From assembly GCA_041497995.1 (NCBI GenBank), contig JBGQHM010000236.1, positions 1-10,616 on the forward strand: 10,616 nucleotides of DNA, in the 5' to 3' direction. Source of the stretch: DATKMS01 sp041497995. GTDB lineage: Bacteria > Desulfobacterota > Binatia > HRBIN30. The position numbers and the translations under genes were made by a program. Shown piece by piece: positions 1 through 7,194 of this stretch (position 1 is the stretch's first letter; every line of letters starts with the position of its first letter). The notes under the pieces were generated by a model. That model did no database searches, was not told the origin of the DNA, and was given only the letters and a program-made list of their open reading frames with translations.

Positions 1-1362
1 CAGAGTAAGTATCGCGGCACCGTGAGCTTTCTGCGCTTCGACCGCACCAAGGGCGAGATCGTCGTCCCCGAATCCTTCCAGGTCGAGCTGCCGCCGTACT
101 TCCAGGATCTCTCCATCGCGGGCCGCGGTCCCTCGGATGGATTGTTCTTCATCAACTCGATGAACACCGAGATGGCCACGGGCGGCGACATGGAAGGCAA
201 GCCACCGATGGAGATCGGCGCCTCGCAGCGCGAGATGGACTACATGCACGTTCTCGACTGGAAGAAGGCGGCGGAGGTCGCCAAGGACCCGGCGAAGACC
301 AAGGTCATCAACGGCATCAAGGTGATCTCGCTACCGACGGTCGTGGCCGAGAACCTGATGTACTTCATCCCCGAGTCGAAGAGCCCGCACGGCGTCGACC
401 TTGTCCCCGGCGGCGAGTACGTCATCGTCTCCGGCAAGCTCGATCCGTACGTCAGCGCCTACTCGGTGGAGAAGATCAAGAAGGCGATCTCCGAGAAAAA
501 CTTCGAGGGAAAGGATCCCTTCGGCGTGCCCATCCTCAAGTACGACGCCTGCCTCGAGGCGCACATCCTGACGGGTCTCGGCCCGCTGCACAGCGTGTTC
601 GACAACCAAGGCAACGGCTACACGTCGCACTTTCTCGATTCGACCGTGGTGAAGTGGACCATCGGCCCACCGTACAACCCGCCCGACAAGGGGTGGAAGG
701 TCGTCGACAAGATCTCCATCCACTACAACATCGGCCACCTGCAGGCCGCGGGTTCGAACACGCGCAAGCCCTGGGGCCGCTACCTCGTGGCGCTCAACAA
801 GTGGTCGGTAGATCGCTTCCCCAACATGGGGCCGCTGCATCCGCAGAATCTGCAGCTCATCGACATCAGCGGGCCCAAGATGAAACTGCTGTCCGATACG
901 CCGACCATCGGCGAGCCGCACAACTCGATGATCATTCCCATGGAGATCTTGCAGCCGTGGGCGATCTATCCGGAAGTCGGCTTCGATCCGCTGAAGATGC
1001 GCCACTCCACGCACGCCACGCAGCAAGGCGAGGAGGCGATCAAACGTGACGGCAATACCGTGACCGTCAACGGCACGGTGGTCCGTTCGCACTTCAAGCC
1101 CGACATCGTGCGGGTGAAGGAAGGCGACAAGGTTGTGTTCAACTGGACCAACGTTGAGACCGCGGAAGACGCCACGCACGGCTTCGGCCTGCACGGTTAC
1201 AACGTGAACCTGTCGATCGATCCGGGCGCCACGCAGAGTGCGGAGATCGTCGCTACTAGGGCCGGCGTCTACCCCTACTACTGCACGGAGTTCTGCTCCG
1301 CGCTGCACATGGAGGTCACCGGCTGGCTGCTCGTGGAGCCGAAGAAGGAAGCGAAGAACTAA
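1..1362 (+). CDS. nosZ: Nitrous-oxide reductase NosZ, C-terminal part (5' end outside window)
   Basis: Periplasmic multicopper enzyme reducing N2O to N2, the last step of denitrification. The reading frame is open from base 1, so the gene starts upstream; the GTG at 22 is not its start. About 453 residues remain: most of the beta-propeller carrying the CuZ centre and the whole cupredoxin CuA domain. Histidine motifs expected around CuZ are present (PHG near 388-396, GLGPLHS near 574-594, HYNIGH near 721-738, GEPHN near 910-924); the N-terminal His pair lies outside. The CuA set is complete: His codon at 1177, then the CTEFCSALHME loop with Cys codons at 1282 and 1294, His at 1306 and Met at 1309. 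Gene order downstream (membrane domain, nosD, cytochrome) points to clade II, but the signal peptide that would settle Sec versus Tat export is not visible. Identity is certain; the clade is inferred. Confidence 0.97.
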   Translation, partial: QSKYRGTVSFLRFDRTKGEIVVPESFQVELPPYFQDLSIAGRGPSDGLFFINSMNTEMATGGDMEGKPPMEIGASQREMDYMHVLDWKKAAEVAKDPAKTKVINGIKVISLPTVVAENLMYFIPESKSPHGVDLVPGGEYVIVSGKLDPYVSAYSVEKIKKAISEKNFEGKDPFGVPILKYDACLEAHILTGLGPLHSVFDNQGNGYTSHFLDSTVVKWTIGPPYNPPDKGWKVVDKISIHYNIGHLQAAGSNTRKPWGRYLVALNKWSVDRFPNMGPLHPQNLQLIDISGPKMKLLSDTPTIGEPHNSMIIPMEILQPWAIYPEVGFDPLKMRHSTHATQQGEEAIKRDGNTVTVNGTVVRSHFKPDIVRVKEGDKVVFNWTNVETAEDATHGFGLHGYNVNLSIDPGATQSAEIVATRAGVYPYYCTEFCSALHMEVTGWLLVEPKKEAKN

Positions 1363-1372
1363 CGGCGACGAC

Positions 1373-1378
1373 GGGGAG
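1373..1378 (+). promoter_or_regulatory. Ribosome binding site of the nosD fusion gene
   Basis: GGGGAG lies 4 bases before the ATG at 1383 and 7 bases before a second in-frame ATG at 1386. The spacing slightly favours the second ATG, so the protein may be one residue shorter than annotated. Confidence 0.55.
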
Positions 1379-1382
1379 CGCC

Positions 1383-3431
1383 ATGATGGAAGACACAGGT
1401 CTGGTTACGCAAGCCACGGCGCCGGTTGCTTCGAGCGGACGCACGCCCGATCCGCCGGCAGTCCTCACCATCGTCTTGGTGGCGGCGTTGGCGCTGATCC
1501 TGGCGTGGCTGTTGCCGTGGTGGATCATGAAGGCGCGCGCGCCGCAGTACGGCCAGCGCATCCTGGTGATCGATGTGGGGCCGCGTGACGTCACTGGCGA
1601 CGTGCACGAGATCGACAATCTGGGGCACTACGTCGGTATCCCGCCGATGGGTGGGCTCGCCCGTCTGGAACGCACGTTGGCTCCCGTCGGCCTGGGCGGC
1701 GCGCTGCTCGGCATGCTGCTCGCCCCGTGGATGCGGCGCCGCTGGATGCGACTGCTCTTCGTGCTGCCGGCGATCCTGATGCCGCTCATCCTGCTCGCCG
1801 ATCTGAAGGTGTGGATGACCAAGGCCGTGAACGATCGCAATCCAGAGGCGGCGCTGACGTTGACCAACCGCATCAATCCGAAGCTGTTCGGTGACTACGA
1901 CGTTGGGCAGTTCAAGGTAGCGACCGAGCTGGGCGGCGGCTTCTACCTTGCGGGGCTCGCCGGCCTGCTCGGCTTCGGCCTGGTGTTCACCGCACCGCTG
2001 CCGGTTTCGAAGCGCCAGCGCGCAGCCAGCCCCGCCACCATGACACACCCGAGCAGCCGCGCCGTCGCACTCCTAGTCGGCGCGGGACTGGCGTCGGCGG
2101 TGGCGACGCGCACACGAGCCGCCGAGCTCGTGGTCGGCGCCGAACACCGCACGATCGCGCAAGCGATGGCCGCGGCACATGACGGCGACACGGTGATTGT
2201 ACCGACCGGTGTCCATCGCGAGCACCTCGTCGTCGACAAACGCATCCGCCTCATCGGTCGCCCTGGCGCAGTCATCGACGGCACCGATGAGGGCACGGTC
2301 GTCCGTATCGATGTGCCCGGCGTCGAGCTCCGCGGCCTCACGGTGCGCAACAGCGGCTCGACGTACAACACCGAGGACGCCGGCATCCGCATCGACCACG
2401 CCGCCGACGTGCGTATCGTCAACACACGCGTCGAGGATACGCTCTTCGGCATCTTCGTCGTCAACGGCGACCATTGCGACATCGAAGGCTCGACGGTGAT
2501 CGGCAAAGATCTACCCGAGGTGCGCCGCGGCGACAGCATCCGCCTGTGGTACTCGAGCGGCTGCCGGCTCATCGGCAACACCATCGAGCGCAGCCGCGAT
2601 CTGGTGATCTGGTACTCAGCCAACACCGCTGTCGAGGACAACACCGTCCGCACCAGCCGCTACGGCCTGCACTACATGTACTCCGACAACAACGTCTTCC
2701 GCCGCAACCGCTTCGAGGACAATCAGGTCGGCGCAGCGATCATGTACAGCCGCGGCATCGAGCTGACCGAGAACGCCTTCTCGTTTTCGACGGGTGTGGC
2801 GGCGTACGGCTTGCTGCTCAAGGATGCCGACGACGTCTTCATCGTCGAGAACCGCTTCATCGACAACTCGACGGGCCTGTTCTTCGACGGTGCTCCGCAA
2901 GCCAAGGACGGGCGCGTCGACGTGCGCGGCAACCTGATCGCCCGCAGCGACGTCGGCGTCGCGCTGCAGCCGCTGTCGCGCCGCATCCGCTTCTGGGACA
3001 ACGCCTTCGTCGGCAACCACACGCAGGTCCAGGTGCTCGGCACGGGTACCGCAGAGCGCAACGAATGGTCGGTGGACGGTCGCGGCAACTACTGGAGCGA
3101 CGCGGTGATCTACGACGCCAACCGCGACGGCGTGTCGGAGATTCCGTATCGCTCCGACAACGTCTACGAGGTACTCGCCGACCGCTTCCCACAGTTGGCA
3201 TTCTTCGATACGACCCCGGCTGCGGAAGCGATCGATCTGGCGGCGCGGCTGTTTCCGATTTTCGCACCGCGCCCCAAGTTGACCGACCCGCATCCGCTCG
3301 TGCAGCCGCCGCTCACGGCGTGGACGCGCACGGCTGACGCCGGCGGTGGTGGCGCCTTCGCCGCGGCTGGAGCTGTCGTGCTGTCGATCGCGGTGCTCGG
3401 CCTCATCGGCGCCCGCACGGTGCTCTCATGA
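1383..3431 (+). CDS. nosD: Fusion of NosB-like membrane domain with copper-maturation protein NosD
   Basis: A single 682-codon frame holding two proteins that are normally separate. Residues 1-215 form a membrane domain: a helix at about 27-50, a periplasmic loop with GDVHEIDNLGHYVGI (72-86), helices at about 99-116, 122-142 and 184-203. The LNHYIGM-type loop motif is typical of a small membrane protein found beside nosL/nosD in clade II nos clusters. Residue 220 is an internal Met followed by a classical signal sequence ending near ARA/AE (about 243). Residues about 245-600 are the right-handed parallel beta-helix of NosD, with the family motifs RGDSIRLWYS, LVIWYS and YGLHYMYSDNN. The C terminus (about 652-675) is a further hydrophobic helix, so the beta-helix would be anchored at both ends. 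With four helices before the signal-like segment, the NosD part is placed in the periplasm, as required for delivering copper or sulfur to CuZ with NosFY. An alternative is two proteins, with NosD starting at Met 220 (2040), but no Shine-Dalgarno precedes that ATG. Confidence 0.92.
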   Translation: MMEDTGLVTQATAPVASSGRTPDPPAVLTIVLVAALALILAWLLPWWIMKARAPQYGQRILVIDVGPRDVTGDVHEIDNLGHYVGIPPMGGLARLERTLAPVGLGGALLGMLLAPWMRRRWMRLLFVLPAILMPLILLADLKVWMTKAVNDRNPEAALTLTNRINPKLFGDYDVGQFKVATELGGGFYLAGLAGLLGFGLVFTAPLPVSKRQRAASPATMTHPSSRAVALLVGAGLASAVATRTRAAELVVGAEHRTIAQAMAAAHDGDTVIVPTGVHREHLVVDKRIRLIGRPGAVIDGTDEGTVVRIDVPGVELRGLTVRNSGSTYNTEDAGIRIDHAADVRIVNTRVEDTLFGIFVVNGDHCDIEGSTVIGKDLPEVRRGDSIRLWYSSGCRLIGNTIERSRDLVIWYSANTAVEDNTVRTSRYGLHYMYSDNNVFRRNRFEDNQVGAAIMYSRGIELTENAFSFSTGVAAYGLLLKDADDVFIVENRFIDNSTGLFFDGAPQAKDGRVDVRGNLIARSDVGVALQPLSRRIRFWDNAFVGNHTQVQVLGTGTAERNEWSVDGRGNYWSDAVIYDANRDGVSEIPYRSDNVYEVLADRFPQLAFFDTTPAAEAIDLAARLFPIFAPRPKLTDPHPLVQPPLTAWTRTADAGGGGAFAAAGAVVLSIAVLGLIGARTVLS

Positions 3432-4111
3432 TCACCGCCACAGACCTGTGCTTGACGCTCGACGGCCGCACCATCCTCGACCACGTGTCGTTCAGCGTCG
3501 CATCCGGTGAGTCCGTCGCCCTGGTGGGTCCGAACGGCTCGGGCAAGACCAGCATCCTGCGCTGCTTGCTTGGTCTGGTGCCGTTCACGGGCCGCGTTGG
3601 CGTCGGGGGCCTCGACATTTTGCGCGAGCCGATCGCGGCGCGAACGTTGATGTCCTACGTTCCGCAGAAGGCCGCCTTCGGCGACGCGCCAGCGCGTGAG
3701 GTGCTGGCGTTTGTCGCCAAGCTCCGGCGTATCGAGTGCAGCCGCATCCTCACGACACTGCGCGAGGTCGGGCTCGAGGAGCACGCCGACGAACGCGTGC
3801 GCACCTTTTCGGGCGGCATGCAGCAGCGGCTGTCTCTCGCGCTCGCGTTGCTCACGGACACGCCCGTGCTGCTGCTTGACGAGCCGAGCGCCAGCCTCGA
3901 CCGCGAAGGGCAGGACCACTTCTTCGCCATCGTCGCGCGCCTGCGCAAGCGCGGACACACGCTGCTGCTCGCCTCGCATCGGCCGGAAGAAGTCGAAGCC
4001 TTGACCGACCGGGTCCTGCACATCGATCGCGGTCGCATCGAAGCTGTCGGAGCCCCGATCACCAGGCATGCGCGTGTCATCGCGCTGAGCGCGCGCGGAG
4101 AACGCCGATGA
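3428..4111 (+). CDS. nosF: NosF, ABC transporter ATPase for NosZ maturation
   Basis: Cytoplasmic nucleotide-binding subunit that powers the NosDFY machinery assembling the CuZ centre. The 227 residues form one complete ABC domain: Walker A GPNGSGKTS (34-42), a Q-loop Gln in YVPQKA, signature FSGGMQQR (127-134), Walker B with DE at 151-152 followed by the D-loop SASLD, and the switch His at 184 in LLASHRPEE. The length is somewhat shorter than many NosF proteins, which usually carry a longer C-terminal tail. The ATG overlaps the nosD stop in ATGA, and the stop overlaps the nosY start in the same way, implying translational coupling. The flanking nosD and nosY distinguish it from other ABC ATPases. 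Confidence 0.95.
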   Translation: MITATDLCLTLDGRTILDHVSFSVASGESVALVGPNGSGKTSILRCLLGLVPFTGRVGVGGLDILREPIAARTLMSYVPQKAAFGDAPAREVLAFVAKLRRIECSRILTTLREVGLEEHADERVRTFSGGMQQRLSLALALLTDTPVLLLDEPSASLDREGQDHFFAIVARLRKRGHTLLLASHRPEEVEALTDRVLHIDRGRIEAVGAPITRHARVIALSARGERR

Positions 4112-4941
4112 GAATACGTGAAACCGCATTGGTTGCGGCGCGCGAGCTGCGCGACGCCATGCGCAGCCGCTGGTTCATCGTGGCGGCGGGCTGCTTCCTC
4201 GCCTTGTCTCTCGGCCTGTCCATGCTTGGGCTGGCCGGCGCGCAGCGTTCGGGGCTGGCCGGCTTCGACCGCACGACGGCCAGCCTGCTCAACCTCGCGC
4301 TGCTCTTCGTTCCGCTGGTCACTCTCTCGCTCGGCGGCCTCGGGATTGCGGGAGAGCTGGAAGACGGGTCGCTGGCGCTGCTGCTGTCGCAGCCGATCAC
4401 CCGTTGCGAGGCCTACGCCGGGAAGTATCTGGGTCTGCTGGCCGCGGTCACCGCGTCGATCTGCATCGGCTTCGGCGCCACGGGCGTCATCGTCGGTGTC
4501 ATGGCTGGCAGCGGCAACGTTCGTGGTTTCCTGGCGCTGGTGGCACTGACGCTGCTGCTGGGGACGGCCACACTGAGTCTGGGTACACTGCTGTCCGTCG
4601 CGCTGCGTGCGCGTGCCCGCGTGATCGGCGCGGCGTTCGGGGTCTGGTTGCTGCTGGTCTACGTCTCCGATCTCGGCACCATCGGTCTCGCACTCGCGCG
4701 TAACCTGGGGCCGGGGCAAGTCTTCACGCTGGCGCTGCTCAATCCGGTGCAGCAAGCGCGTGTATTGGGAACGCTGGCGTTGACGGACCGACTCGACATC
4801 CTCGGTTCCGTGGGCGTCTTCGGGCTCGACCACTTCGGTCCCATCGGCCTCCCGGTGCTGCTCGCCAGCGCCCTGCTGGCCACCGCCGCCCTCCCCCTAG
4901 TCATCGGCTACGCAGTTTTTCGAAGGACGGCAATCACATGA
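4108..4941 (+). CDS. nosY: NosY, ABC-2 type permease for NosZ maturation
   Basis: Membrane-spanning partner of NosF; the NosFY complex with periplasmic NosD is needed to build the CuZ cluster. The 277-residue protein has about six hydrophobic helices, roughly at 22-42, 58-82, 105-128, 133-155, 172-195 and 245-270. After the second helix comes the ABC-2 permease coupling region with GELEDGSLALLLSQPITR, which is characteristic of the NosY family. The N-terminal cytoplasmic stretch ARELRDAMRSRWF is also typical. It starts in an ATGA overlap with nosF and ends in an ATGA overlap with nosL. The length matches the family (about 270-280 residues). Confidence 0.94.
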   Translation: MRIRETALVAARELRDAMRSRWFIVAAGCFLALSLGLSMLGLAGAQRSGLAGFDRTTASLLNLALLFVPLVTLSLGGLGIAGELEDGSLALLLSQPITRCEAYAGKYLGLLAAVTASICIGFGATGVIVGVMAGSGNVRGFLALVALTLLLGTATLSLGTLLSVALRARARVIGAAFGVWLLLVYVSDLGTIGLALARNLGPGQVFTLALLNPVQQARVLGTLALTDRLDILGSVGVFGLDHFGPIGLPVLLASALLATAALPLVIGYAVFRRTAIT

Positions 4942-5441
4942 AGTCACTCATGGTAGCACTCGGTGTTGCTTTACTCGGCGTCGTTGGCGGCGTGGTCTTC
5001 CTCTGGCCGTCGCAGCAAACCGGCGCCGAGCCGATCAACTACGGCCGCGACGCCTGCGCGCACTGTCGCATGCACATCAGCAAACCTGGCTTTGCTGGAG
5101 AACTGCGTGACACCAACGGCGTGCTGACCAAGTACGACGACATCGGCTGCATGCTGCACGCCATGGTGGCGCTGCATCACGAGGTTCCCGAGGCATGGGT
5201 CGAGGACCACGACGGCGGCGGCTTCGTGCCATTGCTCACAGCCAGCTTGGTGCGCTCGGAGCGCGTCGAGACGCCGATGGGCTACGGCATCATCGCGTTC
5301 AAAGACGACGGCGCCGCGCAGACGTTCGCACAGGCGCAAGGCGGCGAGGTGCTGGCGCTCGAAGACATCCTGCGCCAGCCGGCGCGCATCGTGCCGGTTC
5401 GGAAAACAGGCGCAGCAACGACTCACGAGGTGGGCTCATGA
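4938..5441 (+). CDS. nosL: NosL, periplasmic copper chaperone, membrane-anchored
   Basis: Copper(I)-binding accessory protein thought to hand copper to the NosDFY/NosZ system. The 167-residue protein has the NosL metal motif DACAHCRM (Cys40, Cys43, Met45), the segment KYDDIGCM (65-72), which carries another Cys and Met, and the family's C-terminal TPMGYGIIAFKD. Most NosL proteins are lipoproteins with a Cys just after the signal sequence; here the N terminus is a hydrophobic helix (about 4-23) followed by WPSQQTG with no lipobox Cys, so it is probably held by an uncleaved helix. It overlaps nosY and the cytochrome gene by ATGA. Assignment is firm; the anchoring mode is inferred. Confidence 0.95.
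   Translation: MKSLMVALGVALLGVVGGVVFLWPSQQTGAEPINYGRDACAHCRMHISKPGFAGELRDTNGVLTKYDDIGCMLHAMVALHHEVPEAWVEDHDGGGFVPLLTASLVRSERVETPMGYGIIAFKDDGAAQTFAQAQGGEVLALEDILRQPARIVPVRKTGAATTHEVGS
5427..5434 (+). promoter_or_regulatory. Ribosome binding site deciding the cytochrome start
   Basis: GAGGTGGG lies 3 bases before the ATG at 5438, inside the end of nosL. The spacing is tight, but it supports the ATG that overlaps the nosL stop rather than the longer upstream frame open from 5195. The ATG at 5438 also yields a clear signal peptide. Confidence 0.5.
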
Positions 5442-6829
5442 GGAAGCAGATCTTCTTTGCGTTCATGGCATCGCTTTGGGTTGCCTCAACCGGCCTCGCG
5501 GACGAGCACGGTACGCCGCGTCCGCTTACAGCAGCCGACGCAGCGGCCGGCAAACCGCTGTACCTGCGCGAGTGCAGTGGCTGCCACGGCGAGCGCGGCA
5601 ACGGCGCGGGGCCCGCGGCAGACTTCGTCGATCCACGGCCACGCGACTTCACCAAGCGGCGCTTCAAGCTGCGCACGACCAAGTCCGGCGCACCGCCCAC
5701 CACGAACGACCTCCTGCGCACCATCCAGCACGGCATCCCCGGCACCGCCATGCCGTCCTTCGCGTTCTTGTCCGACAACGAGCGCAAGCAAATTGCGGCG
5801 TACGTCCTGAAGCTCGCCGACTTGCTCGATGAGCCAGAGCCGCAACCGATAGTCGAGACCACTCACGCTCCCCCGTCCACGCCCGACGCCATCGCCAAGG
5901 GACGACAATGGTACGTCGATGCCGAATGCTTCAAGTGCCACGGCGATCGCGGTGCCGCGGACGGACCGTCTGCCAAGGACCTCAAGGACGAAGACAAGCG
6001 TCCGATCAAACCACGTGATCTGACCCAGGGCATTTATCGTGGCGGCGGTGAGCGCACCGACATCTACGCGCGACTGGTCACCGGCATGGACGGCACCCCG
6101 ATGCCGTCGTACGGCGACTCGATCGAAGGTCCCGACATGTGGGCCTTGACGGACTATGTGGTCTCGCTGCGTGCGCCGGCCGCACCGAAGCCGCGTCCGG
6201 CGGATCCGATTGTGGCCGGACGTGAAGTGGCCGCCAAGTATAGCTGCCGCGGCTGCCACGTGCTGGATGATGGCAACGGCGGCATGGTCGGACCCGACCT
6301 GCGCGTGTCGAGCCAGAAGCTCTTTCCCGAGTGGGTGCGCACCTTCCTCAAGGCGCCGCGCGGGTACGGCAAGATCTATCCGTGGAGCATCTACCGCATG
6401 CCGGACCTCGGTCTCAGCGACGAAGAAGTGGACGTCATGACCAAGTATCTCGCTGCGATGGGCAAGCGCCAGGAAGGTCATGTCGCGCTGCCCGACCCGT
6501 CGAAGTTCCCGGCCGACAAGCTCGCCGAGGGCCAACTCATCTACTTCCTGCGCTGCACCGAGTGCCACAACCTCGGCAACGTTATCGGCACCCCGCTCGT
6601 CAAGCAGCAGGGGCCGGATCTCATTCGCGTCGCGCAGCGCGTCGATTACGAGTGGGCGAAGAGCTGGATCCTGAACCCCAAGAAGATCGACCCGAAGACG
6701 CGGATGATCATCCCAGACATCACCCCGGAACAGGTCGAGGCGGTACGGATGTTCGTGTGGAAGACCGCCATCGACGCGGACAAGGCGACGGCGGCCGAGC
6801 CGCAGCCGCATGTCGCGCAAGCACGCTAG
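5438..6829 (+). CDS. Tetraheme periplasmic c-type cytochrome, probable electron donor to NosZ
   Basis: A 463-residue exported protein made of four class I cytochrome c domains in a row. The signal peptide (about 1-21) ends near GLA/DE. Heme attachment motifs are CSGCH (46-50), CFKCH (164-168), CRGCH (270-274) and CTECH (373-377). Each is followed by a plausible axial Met: TAMPSF (Met105), GTPMPSY (Met222), IYRMPDL (Met321) and TRMIIPD (Met423). Domains 1 and 2 share the CHGxRG and late MPS pattern; domains 3 and 4 share a CxxCHxL...GPDL pattern, suggesting two rounds of duplication. Clade II nos clusters often carry separate monoheme cytochromes (NosC1/NosC2); here the role may be met by one polypeptide. 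Its ATGA overlap with nosL puts it in the nos transcript, which supports electron delivery to the NosZ CuA site. Partner and redox order are inferred. The frame open upstream to 5195 lies inside nosL and is not coding. Confidence 0.93.
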   Translation: MRKQIFFAFMASLWVASTGLADEHGTPRPLTAADAAAGKPLYLRECSGCHGERGNGAGPAADFVDPRPRDFTKRRFKLRTTKSGAPPTTNDLLRTIQHGIPGTAMPSFAFLSDNERKQIAAYVLKLADLLDEPEPQPIVETTHAPPSTPDAIAKGRQWYVDAECFKCHGDRGAADGPSAKDLKDEDKRPIKPRDLTQGIYRGGGERTDIYARLVTGMDGTPMPSYGDSIEGPDMWALTDYVVSLRAPAAPKPRPADPIVAGREVAAKYSCRGCHVLDDGNGGMVGPDLRVSSQKLFPEWVRTFLKAPRGYGKIYPWSIYRMPDLGLSDEEVDVMTKYLAAMGKRQEGHVALPDPSKFPADKLAEGQLIYFLRCTECHNLGNVIGTPLVKQQGPDLIRVAQRVDYEWAKSWILNPKKIDPKTRMIIPDITPEQVEAVRMFVWKTAIDADKATAAEPQPHVAQAR

Positions 6830-6919
6830 GCCTGCGGCCAGCATCATTTCTATGGCCCGCTCCCCGTTGGGTCGCTGTTGGCTGCCAAGTCCGCCAGGCT
6901 ACGAGAAAGGAGCAGACGA
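6830..6919 (+). other. Intergenic gap with weak hairpins between the cytochrome and DUF2249 genes
   Basis: The first real gap after nosD. CTAGGCC/GGCCAG around 6825-6840 could form a short imperfect hairpin, and TTGGCtGCCAA at 6878-6888 is a perfect 5-bp palindrome. Neither has a T-tract, and I see no FNR-like TTGAT-N4-ATCAA site. The gap may hold a weak promoter or partial terminator, but nothing decisive is visible. Confidence 0.3.
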
Positions 6920-7153
6920 ATGGATGTGACCACGACGATCGATGTGCGGCGTGTCCCGCCGCCGCAACGGCATCCACTGATCTTCCAGACGTTCGAAGGT
7001 CTGCATGCAGGCCAGGCGTTTCTACTGGTCAACGACCACGACCCGAAGCCGTTGTACTATACCTTCAAGGCCGAGCGTGACGGGCAGTTCGACTGGGAGT
7101 ATCTGGAGCAAGGACCCGAGGTGTGGCGCGTACGGATCGGACGGGTTGCGTAA
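6920..7153 (+). CDS. DUF2249 domain protein
   Basis: A 77-residue soluble protein that is essentially one DUF2249 domain. Family hallmarks are HPLIFQTFEGL (about 18-28), the strongly conserved NDHDPKPLYYTF (about 38-49) and WEYLEQGPEVWRVRIG near the C terminus. The fold is TusA-like. DUF2249 proteins recur beside denitrification and hemerythrin-type genes, but their biochemical role is not settled, so none is claimed here. The start is the ATG at 6920 because AGAAAGGAG (6902-6910) lies 9 bases upstream; the earlier in-frame TTG at 6878 has no such support. Gene context (nos operon before, NnrS-like gene after) suggests a role in nitrogen-oxide respiration. Confidence 0.9.
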   Translation: MDVTTTIDVRRVPPPQRHPLIFQTFEGLHAGQAFLLVNDHDPKPLYYTFKAERDGQFDWEYLEQGPEVWRVRIGRVA

Positions 7154-7180
7154 CCGCGGGTCGACCACGTCAGCGCCAGT

Positions 7181-7185
7181 GAGGA
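7181..7185 (+). promoter_or_regulatory. Ribosome binding site of the NnrS-like gene
   Basis: GAGGA ends 9 bases before the ATG at 7195, within the 41-base gap after the DUF2249 gene. It fixes the start of the membrane protein. Confidence 0.6.
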
Positions 7186-7194
7186 ACATCACTG

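Noticed and set aside
331..1308. Long - strand frame of 325 residues inside nosZ
   Set aside because: It lies fully antisense to a clear NosZ with intact CuA motifs; composition is Arg/Val/Asp-rich as expected from antisense reading of GC-rich coding DNA.
5195..5437. Upstream extension of the cytochrome frame
   Set aside because: It overlaps nosL in another frame, is Arg-rich, and would bury the signal peptide; the ATG at 5438 has the ATGA overlap and a nearby Shine-Dalgarno.
5486..6847. Long - strand frame of 453 residues opposite the cytochrome gene
   Set aside because: Shadow of the tetraheme cytochrome, which has four heme motifs and a signal peptide; the antisense product has no recognisable domain.
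6830..6919. Possible FNR/CRP-type regulatory site before the DUF2249 gene
   Set aside because: No TTGAT-N4-ATCAA-like site found; only short palindromes without family resemblance.
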